Shown piece by piece: positions 42,745-51,336 of a DNA stretch of 64,000 nucleotides (positions within the stretch are counted from its first letter, which is position 1; the number at the start of each line of letters is the position of its first letter). Made by a program: the position numbers and the translations under genes. The notes beneath the pieces are model-generated. The model searched no databases and was not told where the DNA came from. It saw only the letters and a list, made by a program, of their open reading frames with translations. The DNA lies in NCBI GenBank assembly GCA_964350435.1, contig CAYGJS010000004.1, positions 39,940 to 103,939 of the forward strand, in the 5' to 3' direction. This stretch comes from TMED27 sp964350435. Its GTDB lineage: Bacteria; Pseudomonadota; Alphaproteobacteria; Micavibrionales; Micavibrionaceae.

Positions 42745-42781
42745 TCTAGACTGCTTCGTCGATGTCGCTCCTCGCAATCAC
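42721..42781. repeat. Family A repeat fused to the end of leuB
   Basis: TCATTACGAGCG ... GCGAAGTAATCT on the left (coding), GACTGCTTCGTCG ... CTCCTCGCAATCAC on the right. Slightly degenerate. Confidence 0.8.
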
Positions 42782-42786
42782 AACAG

Positions 42787-43461
42787 CTATGCGACTTCTG
42801 TATCGCTGGCAATATCAGGCAGCAACGGCACAAACCGCACGGGGCATATATCCTTCACCGAATACGCCTCATCAGATTCTTTCTTATAAAGCTTGAGCAT
42901 CTGATCCCCGCTTTGCCCTACAGGAATAACCATCATCCCGCCGTCTTTAAGCTGCGCCATCAACGCCGCTGGCGGCTTCTCCCGCGCCGCCGCTGTGACG
43001 ATAATTTTGTCGAACGGCGCTTGGTCAATGCCGTTCATCTTCGGCCACCCTTTCATGCCATCGCCCGCAATCGCCGTGATATTACGAAGTCTGAGCGCCT
43101 CGAACATCGCTTCCGCCCCCGCCAGCAAGGGTCTGTGCCGCTCAATCGTATAGACGCGGCGGCACAGCTTTGATAAAATCGCGGTCTGATACCCGCACCC
43201 CGTGCCGATCTCCAAAACCTTATCCCGATCCGATAGCGCCAAAGCCTGCGTCATAATCGCCACAATAAAAGGCTGGCTGATCGTCTGCCCGCGCGCTATC
43301 GGCAACGCCATATCCTCCCACGCCTGATGCCGCACCGCCTCGGGCACAAACTCATCGCGCGGCACCCGCTCCATCGCACCCAAAACCCGCGCATCCCGAA
43401 TCCCCTTGGTTCGTAAATCCATAACTAAACGAATACGGCGATTAATATCTTGTGTGTTCAT
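42787..43461 (-). CDS. pcm: Protein-L-isoaspartate O-methyltransferase
   Basis: 224 residues from the ATG at 43461; the frame runs back into a repeat but that part is not family-like. The SAM-binding motif I is KVLEIGTGCGYQTAIL near residue 82, preceded by the PIMT signature PIARGQTISQPFIVAIM, and followed by YTIERHRPL. Repairs isoaspartyl residues in damaged proteins. The weak ribosome site and repeat-bearing leader suggest low expression. It is the first gene after the base-skew switch near 42.75 kb. Confidence 0.93.
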   Translation of the reverse strand: MNTQDINRRIRLVMDLRTKGIRDARVLGAMERVPRDEFVPEAVRHQAWEDMALPIARGQTISQPFIVAIMTQALALSDRDKVLEIGTGCGYQTAILSKLCRRVYTIERHRPLLAGAEAMFEALRLRNITAIAGDGMKGWPKMNGIDQAPFDKIIVTAAAREKPPAALMAQLKDGGMMVIPVGQSGDQMLKLYKKESDEAYSVKDICPVRFVPLLPDIASDTEVA

Positions 43462-43468
43462 AATTTTT

Positions 43469-43550
43469 CTGTCTTTGCGAGGAGCGATAGCGACGCGGCA
43501 ATCCACGTTAGATTAACAATAGATTGCTTCGCGATCGCTCGCAATGACGT
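43469..43550. repeat. Family A palindromic repeat between pcm and serS
   Basis: GTCTTTGCGAGGAGCG ... GCGGCAATCC on the left, AGATTGCTTCGCG ... GCTCGCAATGACG on the right. Confidence 0.88.
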
Positions 43551-43551
43551 T

Positions 43552-44823
43552 TCAAGATTTCACAATCTTCTCCACCCCGCCCATATAAGGCTTTAAAACC
43601 TCCGGCACGCGCACGCTGCCATCCGTCGCGTCATAATAATTCTCCATCACCGCAATCAGCGCTCGGCCCACCGCCACGCCGGAACCGTTCAGCGTATGCA
43701 GGAACGTCGTGTTTTTCTCACCCTCGCGCTTGAACCGCGCATTCATCCTGCGCGCCTGAAAATCCCAGCAATTCGACACAGACGAAATCTCCCGATATCT
43801 CTGCTGCCCCGGAAGCCAGACCTCAAGATCATAGGTCTTGCGCGCCCCAAAGCCCGTATCACCGCTGCACAGCGTCACCAAGCGATACGGCAGCTCAAGC
43901 TTCCGCAGCACGCTTTCCGCACATTCCCGCATCCGCTCATGCTCGGCTTCGCTGTCTTCGGGCTTGGTAATCCCCACCATCTCGACCTTATAAAACTGAT
44001 GCTGGCGGATCATCCCGCGCGTATCCCGCCCCGCAGATCCCGCCTCTTGCCTAAAACACGGCGTAAACGCGGTATAGCGGCGCGGCAAAGACTTCTCCTC
44101 GACAATCTCCTCCGCCACAATATTCGTCAGCGGCACCTCGGATGTCGGCAACAACCAATCCTCGCGCGTTGTCCGAAACTGGTCCTCGGCAAATTTCGGC
44201 AATTGGCCCGTACCAAACATCGCATTATCCTTAATCATCAAGGGCGGGGACACTTCTGTATACCCATGATCATTCACATGAACATCCAAAAAGAATATCC
44301 CTAGTGCCCGCTCCATCCGCGCCAATCCGCCCGACAGCATCGTAAAGCGGCTGCCGCTCATCTTCGCTGCCACTTCCGCGTCCATCATCCCCAAGGTTTC
44401 CCCAATCTCGAAATGCTCCGGCACCTTCACGGTTGAAGGCTCTCCCCATTTATGCAGCTCGACATTGTCATTCTCATCCGCGCCTTCGGGCACGTCCAGC
44501 GCCATCACATTCGGCAAACCCGCCAGATGCTGGTTCAAACTCTCCGCAAGCGACTTCTCGCGCTCCTCCAGCAACGCCATCTCATCCTTCATCCGCGCAA
44601 CCGCTTCCATAGCCGCACACGCATCCCCGCCCGATTTTTTAATCTCGCCAATCTTCTGGCTCTCGGCGTTGCGCGTGGTTTGCAGCTCCTGCAACTGCGT
44701 CTGCACCGCCCTGCGCTCCTCATCCAGCTTCAAAATCGCGTCCGATTGCCCGCCAAGCCCCCTGCGCGCCATGGCCTTGTCAAAATCTGCGGGGTTTTCG
44801 CGTATGTATTTAATATCGTGCAT
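43552..44823 (-). CDS. serS: Serine-tRNA ligase
   Basis: 423 residues, standard length. A long N-terminal antiparallel coiled coil (residues 30-105, for example LQTTRNAESQKIG) contacts tRNA-Ser. The class II core has motif 1, motif 2 (PCFRQEAGSAGRDTRG near residue 265, then HQFYKVE) and motif 3 (GSGVAVGRALIAVMENY near 385). The start has no strong ribosome site. Downstream end abuts a family A repeat. Confidence 0.97.
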   Translation of the reverse strand: MHDIKYIRENPADFDKAMARRGLGGQSDAILKLDEERRAVQTQLQELQTTRNAESQKIGEIKKSGGDACAAMEAVARMKDEMALLEEREKSLAESLNQHLAGLPNVMALDVPEGADENDNVELHKWGEPSTVKVPEHFEIGETLGMMDAEVAAKMSGSRFTMLSGGLARMERALGIFFLDVHVNDHGYTEVSPPLMIKDNAMFGTGQLPKFAEDQFRTTREDWLLPTSEVPLTNIVAEEIVEEKSLPRRYTAFTPCFRQEAGSAGRDTRGMIRQHQFYKVEMVGITKPEDSEAEHERMRECAESVLRKLELPYRLVTLCSGDTGFGARKTYDLEVWLPGQQRYREISSVSNCWDFQARRMNARFKREGEKNTTFLHTLNGSGVAVGRALIAVMENYYDATDGSVRVPEVLKPYMGGVEKIVKS

Positions 44824-44841
44824 TTCAAAATCCTACTTAAT

Positions 44842-44911
44842 CTGCTTTTCCCGCGAAAGCGGAAATCTTCAACACTATACCTATAAGATCCCTGCTTGCG
44901 CAGGGAAAGCA
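44842..44911. repeat. Family D hairpin repeat between serS and the FGase gene
   Basis: CTTTTCCCGCGAAAGCGG and CCCTGCTTGCGCAGGG, two GC-rich mini-hairpins around an AT-rich centre. The arrangement resembles the common CCCGCGAAAGCGGG-type intergenic repeats, but degenerate. Confidence 0.65.
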
Positions 44912-44930
44912 TAAATGTATTAATACCTTT

Positions 44931-45806
44931 ATGAACGTCTTCTCTCTCGCAAAACCAAAATCGCCGCTGCCCCTGCTGTTTGACTCCCCCCATAGCGGCA
45001 ATCAATACCCCGCCGATTTCCGTTATGCCTGCGATTTCAAAACCCTCGAAACCGCCGAGGATAAATACGTCGATAACCTCTTCGACTTCACCCCCGAATA
45101 TGGAGCGCGGCTCTTGCTCGCCCATTTCCCGCGCAGCTATATCGACGTGAACCGCGCCGTAGACGATATCGACCCTGACCTGCTCGCCGCCCCGTGGAAT
45201 GGCCCTTCGCCGATAAACCCGACCCCAAGATCCCACAGCGGCATCGGCCTGATCCGCCGCCTCGTCAAACCGGGCGCGCCCGTCTATAACCGCAAGCTCT
45301 CGTCTGCGGAAATCCTGCGCCGCATCGAAACCTGTTACATCCCCTATCACAACGCCCTGAACGAAAGCCTCAAAGACCTCCACTATAATTTCGGCCAAGT
45401 CTGGCATATCAATTGCCACTCCATGCCCGCCGCCAGCGCATACCCCCGCCAGCCTGTAGGCATCGTCGGCAACCGCCCCCGCGCCGTCGATTTCGTTCTC
45501 GGTGACCGCGACGGCACCACCTGCGACCCCGCCTTCACCCGCGCCCTGCGCGACTTCATCAAAGGCCTCGGCTACACCGTATCCCTCAACGATCCCTTCA
45601 AAGGTGTTGAATGTATTGATAAATATTCAAATCCGGCTCTCGGTTACCACGCCCTGCAAATCGAGATTAACAAAGCGCTCTATATGAATGAAAACACGGG
45701 AGAAAAAACCGAAAATTATACAAAACTAAAATCCGACCTCGAAACCCTCACCGCCTATATCGCTGAGTACGTGCAAAGCCGACTCACCGCGATAGCGGCA
45801 GATTAA
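44931..45806 (+). CDS. N-formylglutamate amidohydrolase family protein
   Basis: 291 residues. Zinc hydrolase of the FGase/HutG-type family: LLFDSPHSGNQYP at the N-terminus (metal-binding His), the DKYVDNLF and ARLLLAHFPRSYIDVNRA segments, WHINCHSMPA near residue 160, and VLGDRDGTTC. No hut genes are nearby, so a role in histidine degradation is uncertain; some homologues act on other N-formyl or N-acyl amino acids. The gene is strongly C-rich on the plus strand. Confidence 0.88.
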   Translation: MNVFSLAKPKSPLPLLFDSPHSGNQYPADFRYACDFKTLETAEDKYVDNLFDFTPEYGARLLLAHFPRSYIDVNRAVDDIDPDLLAAPWNGPSPINPTPRSHSGIGLIRRLVKPGAPVYNRKLSSAEILRRIETCYIPYHNALNESLKDLHYNFGQVWHINCHSMPAASAYPRQPVGIVGNRPRAVDFVLGDRDGTTCDPAFTRALRDFIKGLGYTVSLNDPFKGVECIDKYSNPALGYHALQIEINKALYMNENTGEKTENYTKLKSDLETLTAYIAEYVQSRLTAIAAD

Positions 45807-45851
45807 ACCTCTGGCCGCTGCCTGAAGGGGGGACAAGCCAACCGCACCAAA

Positions 45852-46514
45852 TTATGCAAAAACATCAAGAAATTTTTGTTTTAAAACAATGTCTAGCTTC
45901 GCCATCGGAACATCCGCGCCAAGCGCCGCCATACTCGTCACCCCGTGTTCGGAAATCCCGCACGGCACAATCCCGCCAAAATGCGACAAATCCGGATGAA
46001 CGTTAATCGCAATCCCGTGCAGCGTAATCCAGTGCCGCACCCGCACCCCGATCGCCGCAATCTTTTCCTCAACAACAGCGTCCCCTCCCCCCTCGGCGGG
46101 AGGATTAGGGTGGGGGGGCAACCTCCGCGAAACCCAAATCCCCACGCGTCCGCACCGCCGCTCACCCGTAATCCCGAATTCGGCAAGCGTGCGAATAATC
46201 ACCTCTTCCAAATTCCAAACATATTTCTTGATATCTGCCCCGCCCCGCCGCTTCAAATCAAGCATCACATAGGCCACAAGCTGCCCCGGCCCGTGATACG
46301 TATGCTCGCCGCCGCGCCCTGTTTCATAAACGGGAAACCGCGCCTCCAGTAAATCCTGCGCCTTCGCGCTCGTCCCGGCCGTATACAGCGGCGGATGCTC
46401 CAAAAACCAGATACACTCGCGCGCGCTCCCCTCATGAATCCCCGCGACCCGCGAGTCCATAAACTGCAGCGCATTTGGGTATTCCACAAATTCTCTCGAA
46501 ACTATAAATTCCAT
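45852..46514 (-). CDS. lipB: Octanoyltransferase LipB with in-frame repeat insert
   Basis: 220 residues from the ATG at 46514, with AAAGG seven bases upstream. Transfers octanoate from acyl carrier protein to lipoyl domains. GGEHTYHGPGQLVAYVMLDL, the catalytic Lys in KIAAIGVRVR and the catalytic Cys in GIVPCGI are intact. Between GIWV and EEKIAAIG there is a proline/glycine-rich insert (PPHPNPPAEGGG) encoded by a family C repeat at 46083-46118, in the loop just before the active-site Lys strand. lipA is not in the window. Confidence 0.93.
   Translation of the reverse strand: MEFIVSREFVEYPNALQFMDSRVAGIHEGSARECIWFLEHPPLYTAGTSAKAQDLLEARFPVYETGRGGEHTYHGPGQLVAYVMLDLKRRGGADIKKYVWNLEEVIIRTLAEFGITGERRCGRVGIWVSRRLPPHPNPPAEGGGDAVVEEKIAAIGVRVRHWITLHGIAINVHPDLSHFGGIVPCGISEHGVTSMAALGADVPMAKLDIVLKQKFLDVFA
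46083..46118. repeat. Family C GC-rich repeat inside lipB
   Basis: CCCTCCCCCCTCGGCGGG followed by AGGATTAGGGTGGGGGG. The CCCTCCCC..GGGTGGGG arms are imperfect inverted copies. The same motif type (translated HPNPPAEGG) is a common interspersed repeat in other bacterial genomes (from memory). Confidence 0.75.
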
Positions 46515-46607
46515 TTCACAACCTTTGTTCAAGGCATTTATGCCCTAAGAGTTGCAACAATCACACGAAATAATACAGGGATTAATTTAGTCAAAATATT
46601 TTTTATC

Positions 46608-46674
46608 ATGACGAGAAGCAAGCGACGACGAATAGACTGCTATTCGAGGAGCGCAGCGACAAAGTCAGGATGAA
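46608..46674. repeat. Imperfect palindrome between lipB and tRNA-Leu
   Basis: A perfect 7-bp core stem CGAATAG-ACTG-CTATTCG sits within longer, imperfectly matching arms (TCATGACGAG at the left, GTCAGGATGA at the right). It lies downstream of the tRNA 3' end and could be a degenerate intergenic repeat or a tRNA transcript terminator without a T tract. Confidence 0.5.
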
Positions 46675-46690
46675 AAAGATGAAGGCTAAA

Positions 46691-46779
46691 TGGTGCGGCC
46701 AAGAGGACTTGAACCTCCAAGGGGATTACTCCCCACCAGATCCTTAGTCTGGCGCGTCTACCAGTTCCGCCATGACCGC
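46691..46779 (-). tRNA. tRNA-Leu, anticodon AAG
   Basis: Reverse complement begins GCGGTCATGGCGGAAC and ends GGCCGCACCA with CCA encoded. The acceptor stem pairs fully with one G-U. The anticodon arm is CCAGA-CTAAGGA-TCTGG, which puts A-A-G at 34-36. A long variable arm (GGGGA-GTAA-TCCCC) and T arm (GAGG-TTCAAGT-CCTC) are typical of class II tRNA-Leu. The A at the wobble position is unusual for a bacterial tRNA-Leu. Length 89 including CCA. Confidence 0.93.
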
Positions 46780-46973
46780 ACGCCATTAAGAACATGTTTA
46801 GTAGAGTGAAAGGGTTTAGCAAACTCGATATTCGCTGGCAAGATAAAACATACTGGATGGGAAGATAAAGCTTTTGCTCTATGTGCACCGCATCACATTA
46901 TTCCCCTTGCGCCGCGCTGCCATATTGTCTATCGAAGGACACGATTATTTTTTCTAAATTCACGAGCGAGAAC

Positions 46974-49355
46974 ATGTCACAAAAGCCGCCCAAAGACAGC
47001 AAAGAAGCCCTATACGCCGCCGCATTGGATTATCACCGTTTCCCGGAACCGGGCAAAGTCGCCCTCAAGCCCACGACCCCGCTGGCCACCCAGCGTGATC
47101 TGGCACTGGCCTATTCACCCGGCGTTGCCGCCCCTTGCGAGGAAATTGCTCGCGCGCCCATCACCGCCTATGACTACACGTCCAAGGGCAACCTTGTCGC
47201 TGTTATCACCGAAGGCACGGCGGTTCTTGGCCTCGGCAATATTGGCGCTCTGGCTGCCAAACCCGTGATGGAGGGGAAATCCGTTCTGTTCAAAAAATTC
47301 GCCAATATCGATTCTGTCGATGTTGAGATCGATATGAAAACCGATATGGACGATGCAGACTATAATTCTGAAACCTACATCCAGAAATTTGTCGATATCG
47401 TGGAATCCCTCGAACCCACCTATGGCGGCATTAACCTCGAAGACATCAAGGCTCCGGAATGTTTTGAAATCGAACGCCGCCTCAAAGAAAGAATGAATAT
47501 CCCCGTCTTCCATGATGACCAACACGGCACCGCCATCATCGTGACGGCCGCGTTTACCAACTGGATCAAATATTCCGGCCGTGATGCGTCCAAAATCAAA
47601 CTCGTCGCCAATGGCGCGGGCGCGTCCGCAATCTCGTGCCTGACACTCCTCCTTGGCGCAGGCTTGAAGAAAGAAAACATTATCGTTTGTGACCGTAACG
47701 GCGTTATCTACAAAGGTCGCAACGAAGGCATGGATCCGCAAAAAGAAAAATTCGCCAGTGATACAAAACTGCGTACTCTGGAAGAAGCCCTGAAAGGCGC
47801 GGATGTGTTTCTTGGCCTGTCTGCGGCTGGGGCCGTGCAAAAAGAATGGGTCAAAGGCATGGGCAAAAAGCCTCTGTTGCTGACGCTCGCCAACCCCACG
47901 CCCGAGATTATGCCGGAAGAAGCCCGCGAAGCGAAACCCGATGCCATCATCTGCACAGGGCGCTCTGATTACTCAAACCAGGTTAATAATGTTCTGTGTT
48001 TCCCCTTCATCTTCCGCGGCGCGCTGGATGTTGGCGCAACCAAAATCAACGAGGAAATGAAACTCGCCTGCGTCAAAGCGATTGCCGAACTGGCGCGCAA
48101 GGAAATCCACGCTGAAGTCGCGTCTGTTTACGCTGGTGAAAACCTGGAATTCGGCGCGGAATATCTGATCCCGAAACCCTTTGACCCGCGCTTGATCGTT
48201 GACCTGCCGATCGCCGTCGCCAAGGCCGCAATGGCCAGCGGCGTCGCCACGCGCCCTATCACGGATTTCGAAGCCTATGAACACCGTTTGCAGCAATATT
48301 TCATCCGCAGCCAGCTGGTAATGCGCCCGATTTACAAACGCGCAAAAGAAGATCCGAAACGCATCGTTTACTGCGAAGGCGAAGAAGAACAAGTGCTGCA
48401 GGCCGTTCAAATAGCTCTCGACGAAGCGATTGTGAAACCGATCCTCATCGGACGTCGCCGCGTGATCGAAACCCGTATCAAGCAGTTGGGTTTGCGTCTG
48501 GCCTCTGATAAAGACTTCGAACTCGTCGATCCGGAAGACGATCCCCGCTATCGCGAATACTGGGAAACCTATCATAAAATCATGGAACGCCGCGGCGTAA
48601 CCCCGGCGGTTGCCCGCGCCACCATGCGGACAAACACCACCGCTATCGGCGCGCTGATGGTTCATCGCGGTGAAGCCGACAGCCTGGTCTGCGGCGCAGT
48701 GGGCCTTTACAAACATCACCTCAAGGATGTGATCGACATCATCGGTCTGAAGCCAGGCGTTGAAACCCCGGCGGCCATGAATGCGCTTTTGAACTCCAAA
48801 GGCACATATTTCTTCGTTGATACGCAAATCAACCCCGATCCTTCAATCGCGCAGATCTCGGAAATGACCCTGCTGGCGGCTGAAGAAGTCCGCCGCTTCG
48901 GGATAACGCCCAAGGTTGCCCTGCTCTCGCATTCCAATTTCGGCACAGGCGATCACGACACTTGCCGCAAGATGCGCGCAACCTATCAGGACATCACCCA
49001 CCGCGACCCTTCTCTTGAAATCGACGGCGAAATGAATGCAGACGCCGCGCTTTCCCAAAAGTCCCGCGATACCGTGATGCCTAATTCCACCCTGAAAGGT
49101 GAGGCGAACCTGTTTGTCATGCCAAATGTAGAGGCCGCCAATATTGCTTTCAACATGACCAAAGTTTTTTCCGAAGGCATCAGCATCGGCCCGCTTCTGC
49201 TCGGCGCGGCGCGTTCGGTTCACATTATCACCCCCACGGTTTCCGCACGCGGCATCGTGAATGTGACCTCGATTGCCACTGTCGGCGCGCAGCTTCATGC
49301 CCAGGACAAAACCGAAGACGGCAAAGACAAAAAACGCATACGCGTTGCAAGCTAA
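46974..49355 (+). CDS. maeB: NADP-dependent malic enzyme with phosphotransacetylase-like domain
   Basis: 793 residues from the ATG at 46974. The N-terminal half is malic enzyme: YSPGVAAPC near residue 57, NLVAVITEGTAVLGLGNIG near 85, GGINLEDIKAPECF with the metal-binding acids, FHDDQHGTAI, and the NAD(P) region VANGAGASA. The C-terminal 340 residues resemble phosphotransacetylase (RPIYKRAKEDPKRIVYCEGEEE onward), a regulatory domain thought to bind acetyl-CoA. Converts malate to pyruvate. MME-type fusions are standard in alphaproteobacteria. Confidence 0.96.
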   Translation: MSQKPPKDSKEALYAAALDYHRFPEPGKVALKPTTPLATQRDLALAYSPGVAAPCEEIARAPITAYDYTSKGNLVAVITEGTAVLGLGNIGALAAKPVMEGKSVLFKKFANIDSVDVEIDMKTDMDDADYNSETYIQKFVDIVESLEPTYGGINLEDIKAPECFEIERRLKERMNIPVFHDDQHGTAIIVTAAFTNWIKYSGRDASKIKLVANGAGASAISCLTLLLGAGLKKENIIVCDRNGVIYKGRNEGMDPQKEKFASDTKLRTLEEALKGADVFLGLSAAGAVQKEWVKGMGKKPLLLTLANPTPEIMPEEAREAKPDAIICTGRSDYSNQVNNVLCFPFIFRGALDVGATKINEEMKLACVKAIAELARKEIHAEVASVYAGENLEFGAEYLIPKPFDPRLIVDLPIAVAKAAMASGVATRPITDFEAYEHRLQQYFIRSQLVMRPIYKRAKEDPKRIVYCEGEEEQVLQAVQIALDEAIVKPILIGRRRVIETRIKQLGLRLASDKDFELVDPEDDPRYREYWETYHKIMERRGVTPAVARATMRTNTTAIGALMVHRGEADSLVCGAVGLYKHHLKDVIDIIGLKPGVETPAAMNALLNSKGTYFFVDTQINPDPSIAQISEMTLLAAEEVRRFGITPKVALLSHSNFGTGDHDTCRKMRATYQDITHRDPSLEIDGEMNADAALSQKSRDTVMPNSTLKGEANLFVMPNVEAANIAFNMTKVFSEGISIGPLLLGAARSVHIITPTVSARGIVNVTSIATVGAQLHAQDKTEDGKDKKRIRVAS

Positions 49356-49398
49356 TACAAAACTGCTATAGTTGCCCTCCATAAACAGGGTGGCAACC

Positions 49399-50793
49399 AT
49401 GCACGACAATCAACAAAATATCGCTGAGCCCAAGGACATCGAAGAAATTTCCTTTTCCCTCAGCGACGAAGAAATTCGTGAAATCACCAACGCCGTGCAT
49501 GCGCAAGACGCCGACACGGTGCATGAAGCCCTGCGCGAGCTCTCCGCCCCCGATACCGCCGACCTGATCGCCAAAGTCAACGACGAGGACCGCGAAGAAC
49601 TCCTGTCCATGTTCGGCGGCGAAATCGACCCCGTCGTTTATACCGAAATGGACACCGAACTTATCCGCACCACCCTCTCGGCTATGCCCGCCGCCCAAGT
49701 CGCAGGCATCCTCAAAGAACTCGAAACCGATGATGCGCTCGGCTTGATCGAAACCCTCGATGAAAGTTTCCAAAAGGAAATCATCCGCAAACTCTCCGCC
49801 AAAACCCGCGCCGTCATCGAAGAAGGCCTGTCCTTCCCCGAAGACTCTGCCGGTCGCCTCATGCAGCGCGAAGTCGTCGCCGTCCCTGAATTCTGGACTG
49901 TCGGTAAAACCATTGATTACTTGCGTAAAGCCGCCGATGACCTGCCGGAAAACTTCTTCGACGTCTTCGTCATTGACCCCGCATATCACATCAAAGGGCA
50001 TATCCCCCTCAATCGCATTATCCGCAGCCCCCGCTCGCAGAAAATGGACGGCCTGACCCTCGATGAAACCATAACCATCTCCGCCGAAATGGATCAGGAA
50101 GATGTCGCCCGTCTCTTCCGCCGCGAAGATATCGTCTCCGCCCCCGTGATTGATGATGCAGGCCGCCTGATCGGTGTGATCACGATTGACGACGTTGTTG
50201 ACGTGATCGACCAGGAAGCCTCCGAAGACATCCTGAAACTTGCCGGTGTGACCGAAGGCGACCTCTACCGCGCCATTCTCTCCACCACAGGCATTCGCTT
50301 CCGCTGGCTGTTCGTTAACCTGCTCACCGCCATCCTTGCCTCGGTCGTCATCTCCTTCTTTGATGCCACCATCTCCGAGCTCGTGGCATTGGCCGTTCTC
50401 ATGCCCATCGTCGCCTCCATGGGCGGCAATGCAGGCACGCAGGCGCTCACCGTGGCTGTGCGCGCGCTGGCTACCAAAGAACTCTCGGGCGCAAACACCG
50501 CCCGTATCATTTGGAAAGAAACCGCCGTCGGATCACTGAACGGCGCGGCCTTCGCCCTCATAACAGGCGCACTCACCGCGCTCTGGTTCGCAAACCCCAT
50601 GCTTGGCCTTGTCATTGCAATAGCCATGGTCATTAATCTGTTTGCCGCCGGCCTGTTTGGCGCAGGCATCCCAATTGTCCTCGACCGCTACGGCGCCGAC
50701 CCCGCCGTCGCCTCCACCGTTTTCCTCACCACCATCACGGATGTGGTCGGCTTCTTTGCCTTTCTCGGCCTCGCCGCAATCTTGTTGATTTAG
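49399..50793 (+). CDS. mgtE: Magnesium transporter MgtE
   Basis: 464 residues from the ATG at 49399, with AGGGTGG upstream. An acidic N-domain (LRELSAPDTADLIAKV, EDREELLSMFGG) is followed by a CBS pair (about residues 150-265: FVIDPAYHIKGHIPLNRI, SAPVIDDAGRLIGVITIDD) and five membrane helices at the C-terminus including VLMPIVASMGGNAGTQ, the pore helix. CBS and N domains close the pore when Mg is plentiful. The GNAT gene follows nine bases later. Confidence 0.95.
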   Translation: MHDNQQNIAEPKDIEEISFSLSDEEIREITNAVHAQDADTVHEALRELSAPDTADLIAKVNDEDREELLSMFGGEIDPVVYTEMDTELIRTTLSAMPAAQVAGILKELETDDALGLIETLDESFQKEIIRKLSAKTRAVIEEGLSFPEDSAGRLMQREVVAVPEFWTVGKTIDYLRKAADDLPENFFDVFVIDPAYHIKGHIPLNRIIRSPRSQKMDGLTLDETITISAEMDQEDVARLFRREDIVSAPVIDDAGRLIGVITIDDVVDVIDQEASEDILKLAGVTEGDLYRAILSTTGIRFRWLFVNLLTAILASVVISFFDATISELVALAVLMPIVASMGGNAGTQALTVAVRALATKELSGANTARIIWKETAVGSLNGAAFALITGALTALWFANPMLGLVIAIAMVINLFAAGLFGAGIPIVLDRYGADPAVASTVFLTTITDVVGFFAFLGLAAILLI

Positions 50794-50802
50794 GAGCCTA
50801 AA

Positions 50803-51336
50803 ATGTCCGCATCAAAATTGGTAAAACCCGACGTAATATATAAAGAGAGTTTCCTCAACGCGCTAGACGAATTCCACGCCGAAGGTCGTTATCAATTTCT
50901 CGACCGCGCGCAGCTGGACAAAAATTTCGAAACTTTCGTCGAAGATATCAATACCAGCCGCCGTCACCTTCATAAACCTTATGAGGACTGGGTGGAACCC
51001 GTCCCGGAAACCGTTTTGTGGCTGGTTAAGGATTTAAAATTCATCGGCACGCTGAATATTCGCCACCGCCTCAACTGGCACCTCGAAAAATGGGGCGGCC
51101 ACATTAACTATATCATCCGCCCCTCGATGCGCGGCAAAGGCTTTGGCAAGAAAATCCTGCAAAAAGGTATGCCCTATGTCTCCCATTTCGGCATAGACCG
51201 GGCCCTGATTACCATTGACCCGAAAAACAAAGCCGGTCAGCGGATCGTTGAATTTTGCGGCGGTGTGTTTGATGATGAATGCCCTGCCACCGATAAATTT
51301 CCCGCCCGCCTGCGGTACTGGCTTGATTGTAGCTAA
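50803..51336 (+). CDS. GNAT-family N-acetyltransferase
   Basis: 177 residues. The C-terminal half shows the GNAT core: HINYIIRPSMRGKGFGKKIL (motif A with the R-x-x-G-x-G acetyl-CoA loop near residue 110) and ALITIDPKNKAGQRIVEFCGGVF. The N-terminal half (FLNALDEFHAEGRYQFLD, WVEPVPETVLWLV) resembles COG3981-type acetyltransferases. Substrate unknown. Likely co-transcribed with mgtE. Its stop overlaps that of the YdcF-like gene by four bases. Confidence 0.88.
   Translation: MSASKLVKPDVIYKESFLNALDEFHAEGRYQFLDRAQLDKNFETFVEDINTSRRHLHKPYEDWVEPVPETVLWLVKDLKFIGTLNIRHRLNWHLEKWGGHINYIIRPSMRGKGFGKKILQKGMPYVSHFGIDRALITIDPKNKAGQRIVEFCGGVFDDECPATDKFPARLRYWLDCS

Noticed and set aside
43462..43506. Longer pcm start inside the family A repeat
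   Set aside because: The added residues (DCRVAIAPRKD) are the usual translation of the repeat; the normal family start is at 43461.
46515..46532. TTG start six residues upstream for lipB
   Set aside because: The ATG at 46514 has AAAGG at seven bases and gives the family-typical N-terminus.
47973..48827. 284-residue minus-strand open frame
   Set aside because: Antisense to the phosphotransacetylase-like half of maeB.
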